NCBI GenBank assembly: GCA_949318235.1
Contig: OX439131.1
Span: forward strand, 48,828,922-48,892,921
DNA from: Ecdyonurus torrentis
Taxonomy: Eukaryota > Arthropoda > Insecta > Ephemeroptera > Heptageniidae
Direction of reading: 5' to 3'
DNA length: 64,000 nt
Made by a program: the position numbers and the translations under genes. Numbering within the stretch: position 1 is the first letter of the stretch; each line of letters opens with the position of its first letter. Below are positions 9,401-18,150 of the stretch, in pieces. The notes beneath the pieces are model-generated. The model had not been told where the DNA came from. It saw only the letters and a program-made list of their open reading frames with translations, and searched no databases.

Positions 9401-11933
9401 CACTCGCATTTTACAATATGATTTCGAGTTCAGACACATACAAGGGAAACAAAATGTAGTCAGTGACTTCCTGTCTAGGGCTGACTATGAAAAAAGCTCG
9501 TCTGTTTCGTCCACGTCTAGTGAATGGGAACATGATTATATGGTCCGTATAGTCACCATGGGACGGTATGAGACGTCCCGGGACGACACTGAAAATAAAA
9601 TACAGCATTACCCTGTATGGGATCGAGATTTTGTATTAGCAGAACAAAATAAAGACCCTCATATCATAAAAATTAAACAAAAATTAGGGGAATTGACCGA
9701 AACTCAAAATTACGTTCTCGATTTAGATGGCATGTTGTATAAAAAATATAAAGTGCCACTTGAACGAGAGGTGCTGGTCGCCCCACAAACTATGTTTGCA
9801 CGTATAATGAGAGCTTTTCATGAGAGCCCCATAGCGGCTCATAAAGGAAGCAGACTGACCATAAGTCATGTGCAAAATCATTTTTATTGGCCCAATATGG
9901 CCCGAAATATAGAAGAATATATTAAACGCTGTCATGTATGTCAACTTAAAAAAACGCACGGTCTTAAAAAGGCGCCATTACAAACTTTTCAAGTTGATAA
10001 CTCGCCCCATGATACCTTGCTCTTGGATACTGTCTTCCCCTTTCCAACTTCATACAGTGGTAACAAAGTGTTACTCACAGCTGTTTTCAAGTTGTCTAGG
10101 TATGTATTACTTTTCCCCCTCCCAGATCAAAAAGCCGAAACAATAGCAAAAATACTAGTGGAACAAATACTTTTCCGGTGTGGAGCCAGTGTAAAATATA
10201 TACTGACTGATAATGGAAAAATGTTCACAAGTAATTTAATGAAAGAAGTGGCTAAATACTTCAATGTAAAAATCCATCATGGCCTCTTTTACAGGTCCAT
10301 GACCCAAGGAGCCGTTGAAATTAAAAATCGTGACGTCCAGAATAAAATTTCTTGTATTTTAGACAAGGACAAAAATCAAAGAGATTGGGATCTGAAAATT
10401 CCATTCGTGGAGTTCAGCATAAACTCAGCTGTTCCCGTGGCCACCAGGATCAGTCCTCATCGTCTACTGTATGGGTTCGAACCCAATGTGGGTCTGGACG
10501 AAGTCTTGACGAGACAAAATAAGCCCAGATATAACTTAGATAATTATTCAGTTTTCTTTGAAAAGATGTTGTATACTACTTGTGAGAAAGCAAAAGTGTA
10601 TAATAATTTACATGCACAACGGTATACACATTATTTCAATAGAAAATCATCTCCAGTGGATATCAAGGTTGGAGACCAGGTGCTGAAATATCAAAATTAC
10701 GTACGCCCGGGCTTAAAAAAGAAAATTATGTTGCCTTTTACAGGTCCTTATTTAGTTACAAAAAATTATAATAATGTAGACTTTGTCTTACAGCACTTAC
10801 AAACAAAAAAAGTTGAGAAAGCACATTATAATCAGTTAAAACCGTATTTTGAAAGTACACATAGAGAGTATGAGTTAAATATTGCGGAAAGTCTACACTC
10901 CCAGGGTGATTCTCAAGAGGAAATAATACATATAGAGGGAAAAAATTGGAGTCTCACACGGCCTCCCACCTCCTCTAGTGTAACTATTACAGTGACTCTT
11001 CGTTCCCGATCTTCACTTGCATCTGATTCTATCAGTTCATTTACTAATAATAGCTCAGCCTCTGAATCCTCCGTGGAAAATACAAATAACCACGTTTCAA
11101 GCCGAAATCCGCTCTTTCTACAATCTCTGAGTCAGAACACACTTATTACTACTCAAATGCCGACGGCAGCGCCATTGGAGATGGTGCCAGATGCAGGAAC
11201 TACACAGTTACTACAACTGGCGCCAAAGTCAAGCGCGGTAAGGGATGAATCTTATCATACTTCCGGTTCAAACCTAGAGACCGCCATGGCTTCCGTTTCT
11301 GAAGATACAAGTCCATCACCCCCTATATATAGTCCGATCAATAAAAATAGCCCCGATTTCTTAAAATATTTTGATAATACCGAATTAAGGACTGATTTAT
11401 TAGACTCGCCGATAGGTGGAGCATCAAAAACACAAAGTATAATATCTGATTCTACTAGCTCTATGCCAAGTTTGACGAACTTTTTCGAAAATAATTTTGC
11501 GGACGAGCTGCACGAGCCTCGTGCCGCGGCAAGAGACTCAACGCCAGAAACACTAGTTTCTCCGTATGTAAGCCCAGAAGGTTCGATAGGTAGTAATATG
11601 AGCGCAAAAACCGACCATGTTGACAGCCCCGCCCCCTCAGCTTCTGTAGTTACGGACTCACAGCCAATGTTTAGCTGGCCCGCGCTAGCAGAGTTGTCCA
11701 ATAATGACATAATACAACAGCGGGAAGATTTCAAACTGCCAGAAGCAATATATCATGAGGTGAAAAACTCAAAATGTGACAATTTAAATGACCGTAAAAG
11801 CGAATCAAACGCCACAAAGCCGGTAACCACCAACCCCTTATCTGACGTCATGTCAAAAGAAACACCCCATGTTAGTCAACATAGGTACAATTTGCGCTCC
11901 AGAGGGCCAGTTCTTGATAAACCAGAGGACTGA
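6405..11933 (+). CDS. pol: Pol polyprotein: protease, reverse transcriptase, RNase H, integrase
   Basis: The pol frame is open from 6315 and is most likely entered by -1 frameshift at 6405. The aspartic protease motif LLDTG has its Asp codon at 6552. Reverse transcriptase shows YIDD at 8670-8681. RNase H acidic residues are at 9123 (TTDAS), 9249 (DLELG) and 9324 (YSDNK). Integrase has the His/His/CxxC finger (His codons 9819 and 9840, Cys codons 9930 and 9939), then the catalytic Asp at 10026, Asp at 10209 (LTDNG) and Glu at 10317, giving the classic D,D-35-E spacing. A GPY/F-type motif is at 10743-10751. The order is that of Ty3/gypsy. Two oddities are a long insertion between protease and RT with three basic repeats, and a Ser/Thr-rich C-terminal tail of about 390 residues ending near RYNLRSRG. 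No stop or frameshift interrupts it. Confidence 0.95.
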   Translation, partial: LCTPSSSNFRGEGPVIKTRNVNTNFNVGLYINISVSYRMSGPINAKCLLDTGCHINVLKERFTPPRALANMVPGRSLTGVTGHLLPTHGEIKLSTRMNEYYSLLNYVICGDQLELLADGLIGLEFLLESQAHICLDTHSLFIRDKVIPLLVETPDQSSTLPRALLQGINFVNKSTYEAVTGSLTHVSSMPRYDNLVHVSLPVVPKIGYGTLSTQQKVIEWLNNNHSPVETGSVNKINIDIAHKHESVVNGYNSTAHINAQNNSMGLSSSNIETLREWYILNLKPRFEMRNSGSNGSRFLHHDIGKSSVSPAIALVQKNKVELERNKKDNVLRHSLIIKKGRCLKKSLKRVYRPSKKDNVLRHSLIIKKGRCLKKSLKRVYRPSKKDNVLRHSLIINKGRCLKKRLKRVCRPDKVIKNQDIIKFYRLHVKAITAQSTFPLKPHLGDVTVPSLANIIIRNINIAKKGKNTRQLDAVRAEGTRDPCTSIQLKMNKQSCFDDNDLYEVPEGRVLGEPSPIYKPIRASLGMSVSKANKLNVEQRIEKIKTLVQLDHLTSELKLFLIDLLCKYHLAFSLEDGEIGLCTACEHEIELVDSVPIWVPQYRLPVLHQNIIEDEVDLLLSADILFLCESSYNVPMFLVVKEDEHGNPVYRVVGNYNKLNEKTIKYNIIMPRIDDMLDQLASAKYYTHIDLKKSFYQMKIAAKDRHKTAFTAPRSGRRVAWKRSNFGMKNSPAYLVLLLQKVMEGLKPEFKQYVILYIDDILIATPTLELGKLVLEEVLKLLQNNGLKIKIQKCKFFVLSLIFVGFLLCNGTWRPDPKNVNKIRALSKPTCPKDIKSFAAMIGYYRKCIPNISKFLKPLFNLCKNNTKFHWSKLHDNNFEYLKEMLCKEPIVTMYIMDLDAMPVVTTDASSKNYAGVLSYFAKDRSEKVVAYASRILSTVEAKRATIDLELGAIDYCLKQWHNYLWGRRFILYSDNKPIGWMLKNISMKETLLPRLFRMVTRILQYDFEFRHIQGKQNVVSDFLSRADYEKSSSVSSTSSEWEHDYMVRIVTMGRYETSRDDTENKIQHYPVWDRDFVLAEQNKDPHIIKIKQKLGELTETQNYVLDLDGMLYKKYKVPLEREVLVAPQTMFARIMRAFHESPIAAHKGSRLTISHVQNHFYWPNMARNIEEYIKRCHVCQLKKTHGLKKAPLQTFQVDNSPHDTLLLDTVFPFPTSYSGNKVLLTAVFKLSRYVLLFPLPDQKAETIAKILVEQILFRCGASVKYILTDNGKMFTSNLMKEVAKYFNVKIHHGLFYRSMTQGAVEIKNRDVQNKISCILDKDKNQRDWDLKIPFVEFSINSAVPVATRISPHRLLYGFEPNVGLDEVLTRQNKPRYNLDNYSVFFEKMLYTTCEKAKVYNNLHAQRYTHYFNRKSSPVDIKVGDQVLKYQNYVRPGLKKKIMLPFTGPYLVTKNYNNVDFVLQHLQTKKVEKAHYNQLKPYFESTHREYELNIAESLHSQGDSQEEIIHIEGKNWSLTRPPTSSSVTITVTLRSRSSLASDSISSFTNNSSASESSVENTNNHVSSRNPLFLQSLSQNTLITTQMPTAAPLEMVPDAGTTQLLQLAPKSSAVRDESYHTSGSNLETAMASVSEDTSPSPPIYSPINKNSPDFLKYFDNTELRTDLLDSPIGGASKTQSIISDSTSSMPSLTNFFENNFADELHEPRAAARDSTPETLVSPYVSPEGSIGSNMSAKTDHVDSPAPSASVVTDSQPMFSWPALAELSNNDIIQQREDFKLPEAIYHEVKNSKCDNLNDRKSESNATKPVTTNPLSDVMSKETPHVSQHRYNLRSRGPVLDKPED
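7384..7644 (+). repeat. Three in-frame 87-bp tandem repeats within pol
   Basis: Units start at 7384, 7471 and 7558, exactly 87 bases apart, so each codes 29 residues. They are lysine/arginine-rich, with the core LRHSLIIKKGRCLKK. Units 1 and 2 are nearly identical; unit 3 differs by a few substitutions. They lie between the protease and RT domains. The function is unknown; the charge would suit RNA binding or nuclear import. Confidence 0.95.
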
Positions 11934-11955
11934 CAATATCTTCTGCTCTTATCAG

Positions 11956-12010
11956 GGACGCACCCACGGTCCAACTTGGTATCATCCCTCGCAGCTTCCG
12001 AGCGCCTATC
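11956..12010 (+). other. Candidate 55-nt internal exon after pol
   Basis: A pyrimidine-rich acceptor (TTCTGCTCTTATCAG, AG at 11954-11955) is followed 55 bases later by a consensus donor GTAAGT at 12011-12016. The pair lies just past the pol stop. It could act as an intermediate exon between the LTR donor and the ORF3 or env acceptors. This is inferred from splice consensus only. Confidence 0.4.
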
Positions 12011-12641
12011 GTAAGTACCAAATATTAAACATAATTTTTGCACGTTTTATTTTTTATTTTTATCGTCACGGTTTTTACATTTTATAATTTAATTTAATTA
12101 ATAATTTTTTTTCTCTTCGCAAAAAAAAAAATTATATCATTATAATCATAGTTATTGTATAAAAATTATTTAACGGTTAAATATTGTTAAAGGGTATATA
12201 ATACGCATATTTGAATTCATTCATATAGAAATCTTTCATTTATTTTTACTTTGTAAAACTTCCCCCCTCCCTTTTTTATAAAAATTTCGTGATTTTAAAA
12301 TATTTTTTTGCACATATATAAAAGAGCTAATAAAATTTGAGCGAATTTTAAAAGTTTGTGTTGAATTTAGCTCCAATTCTGCATAAAATCAAAATTTCCC
12401 CCCCTCCTTTATTTTTCTAAATATCGCGATTTCAGTTTTTTTTTGCCCTTATAAAAACTTGTAAACAGCTTTTGAGCGAATTTTAGCATAGTGTATTGAG
12501 TCTCGCTCCATTGACTTATATAAAAAAAAAAAATCTCCCCCCCCCCTCTTTCTTTTTTCTTCTCTCTATTTTATAAAAAAAAAATATATATACTTGATTT
12601 ACGATAGTTTTAATATATATATAAAAAAAAAAAAAAAAAAA
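12011..12641 (+). other. Non-coding spacer with degenerate tandem repeats and C-runs
   Basis: There is no ORF. Between about 12180 and 12570 a unit of roughly 125-150 bases recurs about three times, each with a CCCCCCTCC-type run followed by TTTATAAAAATTTCG-like sequence and GAGCGAATTTTA. The last C-rich run lies about 100 bases before the ORF3 start. Its role, if any, is unknown. Confidence 0.5.
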
Positions 12642-13982
12642 ATGTCTTATTCTACTTTACGAGTTAGCGTGGCTGAAAACACAGAGTCAATTTTAAATCT
12701 TAAACACACGATTGAGCTGATTTTTTATTCGTCAGCCGGAATGGAGTCTCAGTTTGAAGTAGCACATACTAGTAAATTACATCTTATTGAACGAATTATA
12801 GAATTACAGAGGGAAGGTAACACCAGACTGTCGGTTATGGCGCATGCTTTGGAACGTTCACATTTCCCATATTTATCTTATTTTCATTTGGGTCTGGCGT
12901 TATGTAATGCCTCCCCTCCCAATTTCTTGGACTTATTAATACATGCATTAATCATGGGAGAGGGTAGTTTAACCATGCCTCGTTTGATTCCGTTTGATAC
13001 ATCCAGTTGGCGACGTTTTAAGTGTATAATTTTCAGCTGCGAACTTGAATATGCTAGGCCAATGCCTGACCCCAACGCTATCATAATTTTGAGTCCGCTT
13101 CTTCGCAATAAATTTGCATTATATTTGTATGATCAGTATATGGAAGTGTTACGTCAAAACCTGAGTTTATATCGACCTATGAGGCAGCCGACCCACCCCC
13201 GTTCCTCTATACCACTTGCCGGTAACGCGCGTGCCCCGCCCCTTCCCGTGCCTACGATGTATGAATTAAGTACTATGTTGACTACCAGGCACGACATTAT
13301 GAGAAGGTGCATTCTAAATTCGCGCCGTCGATTACAAGTAAACGGTAATCATACTGCTCATTTAGCTGCCACCGCTGCGGCTTCAAGACAGTCTGACAGC
13401 GACGTACCGGTAGAAGTTCCGCAAATACCGGCAACCTCTGTAGTACAAAGACATGTTTTGCCTACGTCACAGTATAATGCAACACTGGTCAATTTATCTG
13501 AGCCGCCAGCAACGGAAAATATTGCGCGAAGTGCTACGCCTTTACCGGTAATTCATACACCGGTAGACACCAATATGGAGGCGTTGCAAAATTTGCCTGA
13601 TATTACGACCACTTCCGAGCCAATACAAAATTTAGCACATAGTATCAATGCTATTTTGCAAAATCAAAATTTGCAAGGCCTTCAGCAAATGGCAGCATTT
13701 CCGGTGCAAATACACTCTCACGATGAGAGAACACAAGCTCAGCGGCTGATAGCGCGCCGGTACCGAGCATATCGTGCACGTATCAATAGGAGAGATCGCA
13801 GGATGCGCGATAGCATAATTACTAATATACAAAACACTTCTGTTATGCAAAACAGCCAAATTATTTCAACTTCGGATTTAAGCATGGAAACCGATTTGAT
13901 GTCCGATGAACATATTAACGTGTTGCCGGACACGTCCAATACACCGAGTTTACAGGACCTTATCAATGAAGCATTATTATAA
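12642..13982 (+). CDS. ORF3, unknown retroviral protein of 446 residues
   Basis: The first good ATG is at 12642, after an A-run, giving 446 residues; the reading frame is open further upstream but without an ATG. I do not recognise a family. Residues of about 1-185 look globular, rich in leucine, isoleucine and aromatic residues. From about 190 the protein becomes Pro/Ser/Thr-rich and probably disordered. Two basic patches stand out: RRCILNSRRRLQ near the middle, and an arginine-rich helix-like segment containing RRYRAYRARINRRDRR near residues 370-390. The arginine patch would fit RNA binding or nuclear localisation, as in retroviral regulatory proteins, but this is only inference. There is no signal peptide or membrane segment. 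Its intact 1.3-kb frame in an AT-rich element argues for real coding. Confidence 0.8.
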   Translation: MSYSTLRVSVAENTESILNLKHTIELIFYSSAGMESQFEVAHTSKLHLIERIIELQREGNTRLSVMAHALERSHFPYLSYFHLGLALCNASPPNFLDLLIHALIMGEGSLTMPRLIPFDTSSWRRFKCIIFSCELEYARPMPDPNAIIILSPLLRNKFALYLYDQYMEVLRQNLSLYRPMRQPTHPRSSIPLAGNARAPPLPVPTMYELSTMLTTRHDIMRRCILNSRRRLQVNGNHTAHLAATAAASRQSDSDVPVEVPQIPATSVVQRHVLPTSQYNATLVNLSEPPATENIARSATPLPVIHTPVDTNMEALQNLPDITTTSEPIQNLAHSINAILQNQNLQGLQQMAAFPVQIHSHDERTQAQRLIARRYRAYRARINRRDRRMRDSIITNIQNTSVMQNSQIISTSDLSMETDLMSDEHINVLPDTSNTPSLQDLINEALL

Positions 13983-15218
13983 AAAAAAAAAAAATATTTT
14001 TTTTTCTCGCTTATACAAAAAAAAAATATTCGAATTAAAATCCAAAAAATTTTCTCTTAATATTTTTTTTCACCTAGGTTTAATTATTATTAATTTATAA
14101 GTACGTAATTTTATAAAAGACAATACCTAAATATTATAATATGTGATTATTGCCTAAATATGTATATAGGTAAAATTTACGTATACCTATATACATATAA
14201 TTGGATGCTTTCAATATTATATATATTTGCTTTTTATATAGGTAAACTAGTTATAATATTTATTTTCAAGAATATTTTCGTCAACCTTATATTTCATTTT
14301 CACATATATATATTTTTTTTCCCGACCGGAAGTATGACACAGAGTTGTTATGATTTTTGCACAAGTGAATGCAACAAATTATAAAATTTATAAAAATTTT
14401 GTTTATTTTCATTCGGGAATGAAAAGATTTTTAATTTATTCATTAAGTATTCATTTTGTTTATTTTAATTTATGCATGGCTGGTTTTGTTTATTTTCTCT
14501 TATGCCTGGTTGAGCGCGAGTAAGGAATAAAAATATAAGACAATAGCCTTTGTTTACCGGATGTTTATTTTTATAAAGTTTTCATATTTTTTTTTTCTCT
14601 CTCTTATATGACAATTCAGTTTTTGAATAAATTTTTATTTGTAATAACTTTATTTCAACTTAAAATTGCAGTATATAATGGGTATATAGGATTTTTATAA
14701 GATATTTTTCGTCAAATGTTATCCAAAATGGCTGACTTCATGTAAACATTACAAACTCAGTTTAGCCAACTGTTGAGTTTTTACACTAGTTATAGTAACT
14801 AAGTGGTGAACATATGGTGTTTATGAACGTCCATGTTTATTTTATAACAAAAATGGCCGCCAGATATATTTAGCGTATGTTAACTAATATAAATATTAAT
14901 AAACTCATATCTTGTAACATTATTAATTTTTTTCATTTTATCTCTCGGTATATATGGCAGCACTGGTCTATAGACTAACTAAAAAATTCGCGAAATTTAC
15001 ACTACCGCCAAGTTTTGCGCTAAAATAAAAACTTTCCTTCCTTAGGCTCCAACATTCCTATTTTTACGTATTTTGGCGAGCATATGTCTCTTTTAACACA
15101 AAATTATCTATTTTTTTTTTTCCTGTATGATTTTCATGACAAAATTATAAAGACAATTATTATGCATGCCTTGCCCATTTATTGCGTTGTAACATTCCTG
15201 TTATGATATTATTTTTAG
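13983..15218 (+). other. Non-coding spacer before env-1, ending in a splice acceptor
   Basis: About 1.2 kb of AT-rich DNA without a credible ORF. It ends in TTATTTTTAG at 15209-15218, so the AG falls directly against the env-1 ATG at 15219. That arrangement fits a spliced env message whose first codon begins the exon. Confidence 0.55.
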
Positions 15219-16997
15219 ATGAAATCCATATTTATTTTTTCGATCTTGGGCTTTTTCTACGGCATCATTCCTAACTATGGAGAACCCAGGGTTACTTTTA
15301 AACCATTACCAGGACGGGGTATTTATTTTGCACATCAAGGCAGTTTTTTAGTCACAGGTAAAAAATTTATTTTGACTTTTGATCAGAGCTTTGAGGAAGT
15401 GAAAATACAATTGAAACATCTTTCTTCATCATTAGCAATTTTTAGAAGCTTAATATATACAACTGATATAAAAAGAATAGAAATGGATACTATAAAATTG
15501 GAGATTGAAAATATGCAAGAACAAGTTTTGTCTATTGAACAATCATTATTTCCCCCTCCACCGCGGCGCCCTGAACGTACAGCGATATTCCCATGGGTGG
15601 GCACAGTATACAAAGCGGCGTTTGGCCTGGCCACTCAGGATGATTTAATGGCCGTTCATGATAGCCTCGAGAGCATGAATGAAGTCAATAAACAAATATT
15701 AAAAATTCAAAAACAATCGGCTATATATATTAACGATACGAGGTTTTTGGCGCGCGATACAGCCGCCATCTTGCAGCGTACTATTGTTTACTTGAATGAT
15801 TTAATTAATAGCGACCGAACGAGTTCCGGTTTACGATTATTTTACCATCAAATAAGTATGTGCAGGGCAAAATTATCTGATTTATATAATGCCTGGATAT
15901 ATACAAAACAAGGGAGTTTGAGCCCTCTCTTCGTTCCTCCCGCTGTTTTTCTACAAGCATTGCAGTCAATGGTCAAATATATACCTGAGGATTCTATTAT
16001 GTTAGCGCCTGTCAACTTAGATAACTTATATATTTACTATGCGGCATGTCAGGTATATACCACCACGTTCTATGGGAAAGCGAGAATTAATATAGTAGTA
16101 CCTTTAAAATCACATGATCGTATGTACAACGTTTTTAGAGCCATAAGCTTCCCTACATACATTCCGGATAATCCTAAATTGGCTATGTTAGTACAACCGG
16201 AAATGGAATTTTTGGCGGTTAATACAAATTATGATAATTATATTTTGTTATCACAATCACAATTACAAGAATGTTCCAAAAATTTTATTTCTATTTGTGC
16301 TCCTAACTGGATTATTTATAATAAAAATCAAAAAAGTTGTTTATTTGCTATCTTTATGGATGACCCAGACAGCGTAAACCTATGCGACATAAAATTAACT
16401 TTAGAGGCACCCCCAAAATTTATCCGAGCAGCTGATAGTGATGTTTGGTACGTCAGTGTGCCGCAAAAAACGAAATTGCGTGTAAACTGTAACATGGAAC
16501 ACAGTGTTCCCGGTGATTTTATTTATATTAAAGGAAATGGCTACCTAAATGTGCCGCCATCTTGTTCGGTCTCTTCCATGACTTATGATTTATTACCTCA
16601 TTACACAATCAGACAGGAATTTAATTTTTCGCGATCTTCACAACAAGATCTGTCATTAAATTTAATGTTACAAACTTTATTTAATAATGTAACCAAAAAT
16701 AATATGAGTTTGCACGAAATTGAAAATATTATATCGAGATTAGAACATCCAGTCTCCGTGAGCGAGGATAATGTTGGCGTAAGCATTCACTCTGTTCAAG
16801 CGGAAATATCATATGGGATCAAACTGCAAGAGAAAGCAAAGAAAGAGCTAGACTCACTGAAAGATGCCTTACAAACGACCGGTTATACTACAGTTTTGCA
16901 TGTGGCTGTGACAATTATTTTAATTATAATTTTCCTTTCTTTTATTTCTTATGTGGTTCGTTTATATAGACATCTGTGCTGTTGTTGTCAGCAGTAA
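15219..16997 (+). CDS. env: Env-1, F-type fusion glycoprotein-like envelope
   Basis: A type I membrane protein of 592 residues. A hydrophobic signal peptide covers about residues 1-20. Residues 116-120 read RRPER, an RxxR furin-type site, followed at once by a fusion-peptide-like stretch (IFPWVGTVYKAAFGLATQDD) and a helical heptad region. This layout matches errantivirus Env and baculovirus F proteins. The C-terminal half has paired cysteines, the motif LEAPPKF and several N-glycosylation sites (NDT, NFS, NVT, NMS). A membrane segment spans about 559-580 and a short tail ends in four cysteines, possibly palmitoylated. The AG of a likely splice acceptor touches the start codon. The role in entry is known for the family; activity here is untested. 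Confidence 0.88.
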   Translation: MKSIFIFSILGFFYGIIPNYGEPRVTFKPLPGRGIYFAHQGSFLVTGKKFILTFDQSFEEVKIQLKHLSSSLAIFRSLIYTTDIKRIEMDTIKLEIENMQEQVLSIEQSLFPPPPRRPERTAIFPWVGTVYKAAFGLATQDDLMAVHDSLESMNEVNKQILKIQKQSAIYINDTRFLARDTAAILQRTIVYLNDLINSDRTSSGLRLFYHQISMCRAKLSDLYNAWIYTKQGSLSPLFVPPAVFLQALQSMVKYIPEDSIMLAPVNLDNLYIYYAACQVYTTTFYGKARINIVVPLKSHDRMYNVFRAISFPTYIPDNPKLAMLVQPEMEFLAVNTNYDNYILLSQSQLQECSKNFISICAPNWIIYNKNQKSCLFAIFMDDPDSVNLCDIKLTLEAPPKFIRAADSDVWYVSVPQKTKLRVNCNMEHSVPGDFIYIKGNGYLNVPPSCSVSSMTYDLLPHYTIRQEFNFSRSSQQDLSLNLMLQTLFNNVTKNNMSLHEIENIISRLEHPVSVSEDNVGVSIHSVQAEISYGIKLQEKAKKELDSLKDALQTTGYTTVLHVAVTIILIIIFLSFISYVVRLYRHLCCCCQQ

Positions 16998-18150
16998 ACA
17001 ATGAAACAAAAAATATATATTTATTTCTCTTCTTTTTACGGCGGAGAATTTATTTTATTTTTATATTTGGTACAATTGCGGCTTATATGGTCATGGTATT
17101 TTATTAATAATTTTTTCTCATTTCATTTTTTCTTAGTTAGGAAATTTCCTTTTTCCTTTATGGCTTTCAAATTAATTTTTACAAAAATCTTTGGTGATAG
17201 AAAAAGAAAAAATCGTGTTTTTCTCTTTCAGATAGTATTCCCTTTCCCTTTTTTCTTCCCTTCTTTCCCCCCTCTGCAACTGGTGTTTCTTTTTGTTACC
17301 CCCCCCCCTCACTTTTACTTTATACGGCTAGTTAGGTCGGCAATCATGAGTATAGCGCTTCTAACTTAAACATACCTGTTACATCGTTTACACATACTGA
17401 TTATGATATGCCGCGCGCTCACCACATTTTTATCTACCTGATGCTTAGTAGTATACACTCACCTTTAGGCGCTAAAGTTTTCTCACGCTTTGTAGTTACA
17501 AGCGTGCTTACTTTTTTTTTCTCTCTCAACTTCCCCTCCTTTACAAATAAAATGTCATGATGCTTGTAATAGAATACTAATATACTATTTAGTCAGGTAG
17601 ATCAAAAAAAAACCGCCTCTTCACAATTTTTTTTTGCTGCCTCTCTTCTTTACATAAAAATAAAACGAAAAATCTTATATACTAAGGCACACATAGGGAT
17701 AGGATAGGATGAATAAAATATTTAAACATGCATTCTTTTCATAATTTTTAACTTACGATAGTTTTCGTATATATATATATATTTTTTTTTTCCCTTTTCT
17801 TTCTCTTCCTTTTTTTTACTTTTTTTTCTCTCTTACTACATGTTTACAACCACCCCCCCCCCCCTCTATGTTATATTATATGAGTATTCTTTATATCCCG
17901 TTTCTTTTATTTTTTCTCCCTTTTTTATTATTTTATGCGTAATTATAGCTAGTTACAAGTTTTTACATAATATTATGCAGCATTAACTCGCATATGCGTC
18001 CTTCACAGAGACTCTGAAACAAAATAAAATTTGTGAATTTTATGCTTTTTTTTCTTCTATACATTTTTTTTCTTTTCTCTCTATTATACATGACAATATC
18101 GTATATTTCCAAGCTAAAAAGGAAATTTCACTTTTTTAGCCTCCCGAACT
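16998..18150 (+). other. Pyrimidine-rich spacer between env-1 and env-2
   Basis: About 1.15 kb, strongly T/C-rich on the plus strand, with long C-runs near 17299 and 17851. An open frame at 17001-17369 is made of Phe/Leu/Pro-rich low-complexity sequence and is not believed to be a gene. The spacer ends in CTTTTTTAG (AG at 18138-18139), a good splice acceptor 11 bases before the env-2 ATG. Confidence 0.5.

Noticed and set aside
11255..11734. 159-codon minus-strand ORF within pol
   Set aside because: It is the shadow of the Ser/Thr-rich Pol tail on the opposite strand and has no recognisable motif or start context.
12594..12641. Extended start for ORF3
   Set aside because: The upstream part begins at TTG and codes a lysine run from an A-tract; the ATG at 12642 is the natural start.
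17001..17369. 122-codon ORF four bases after env-1
   Set aside because: Its product is Phe/Leu/Pro low complexity, as expected from the T/C-rich spacer; no signal peptide plus domain structure is credible.
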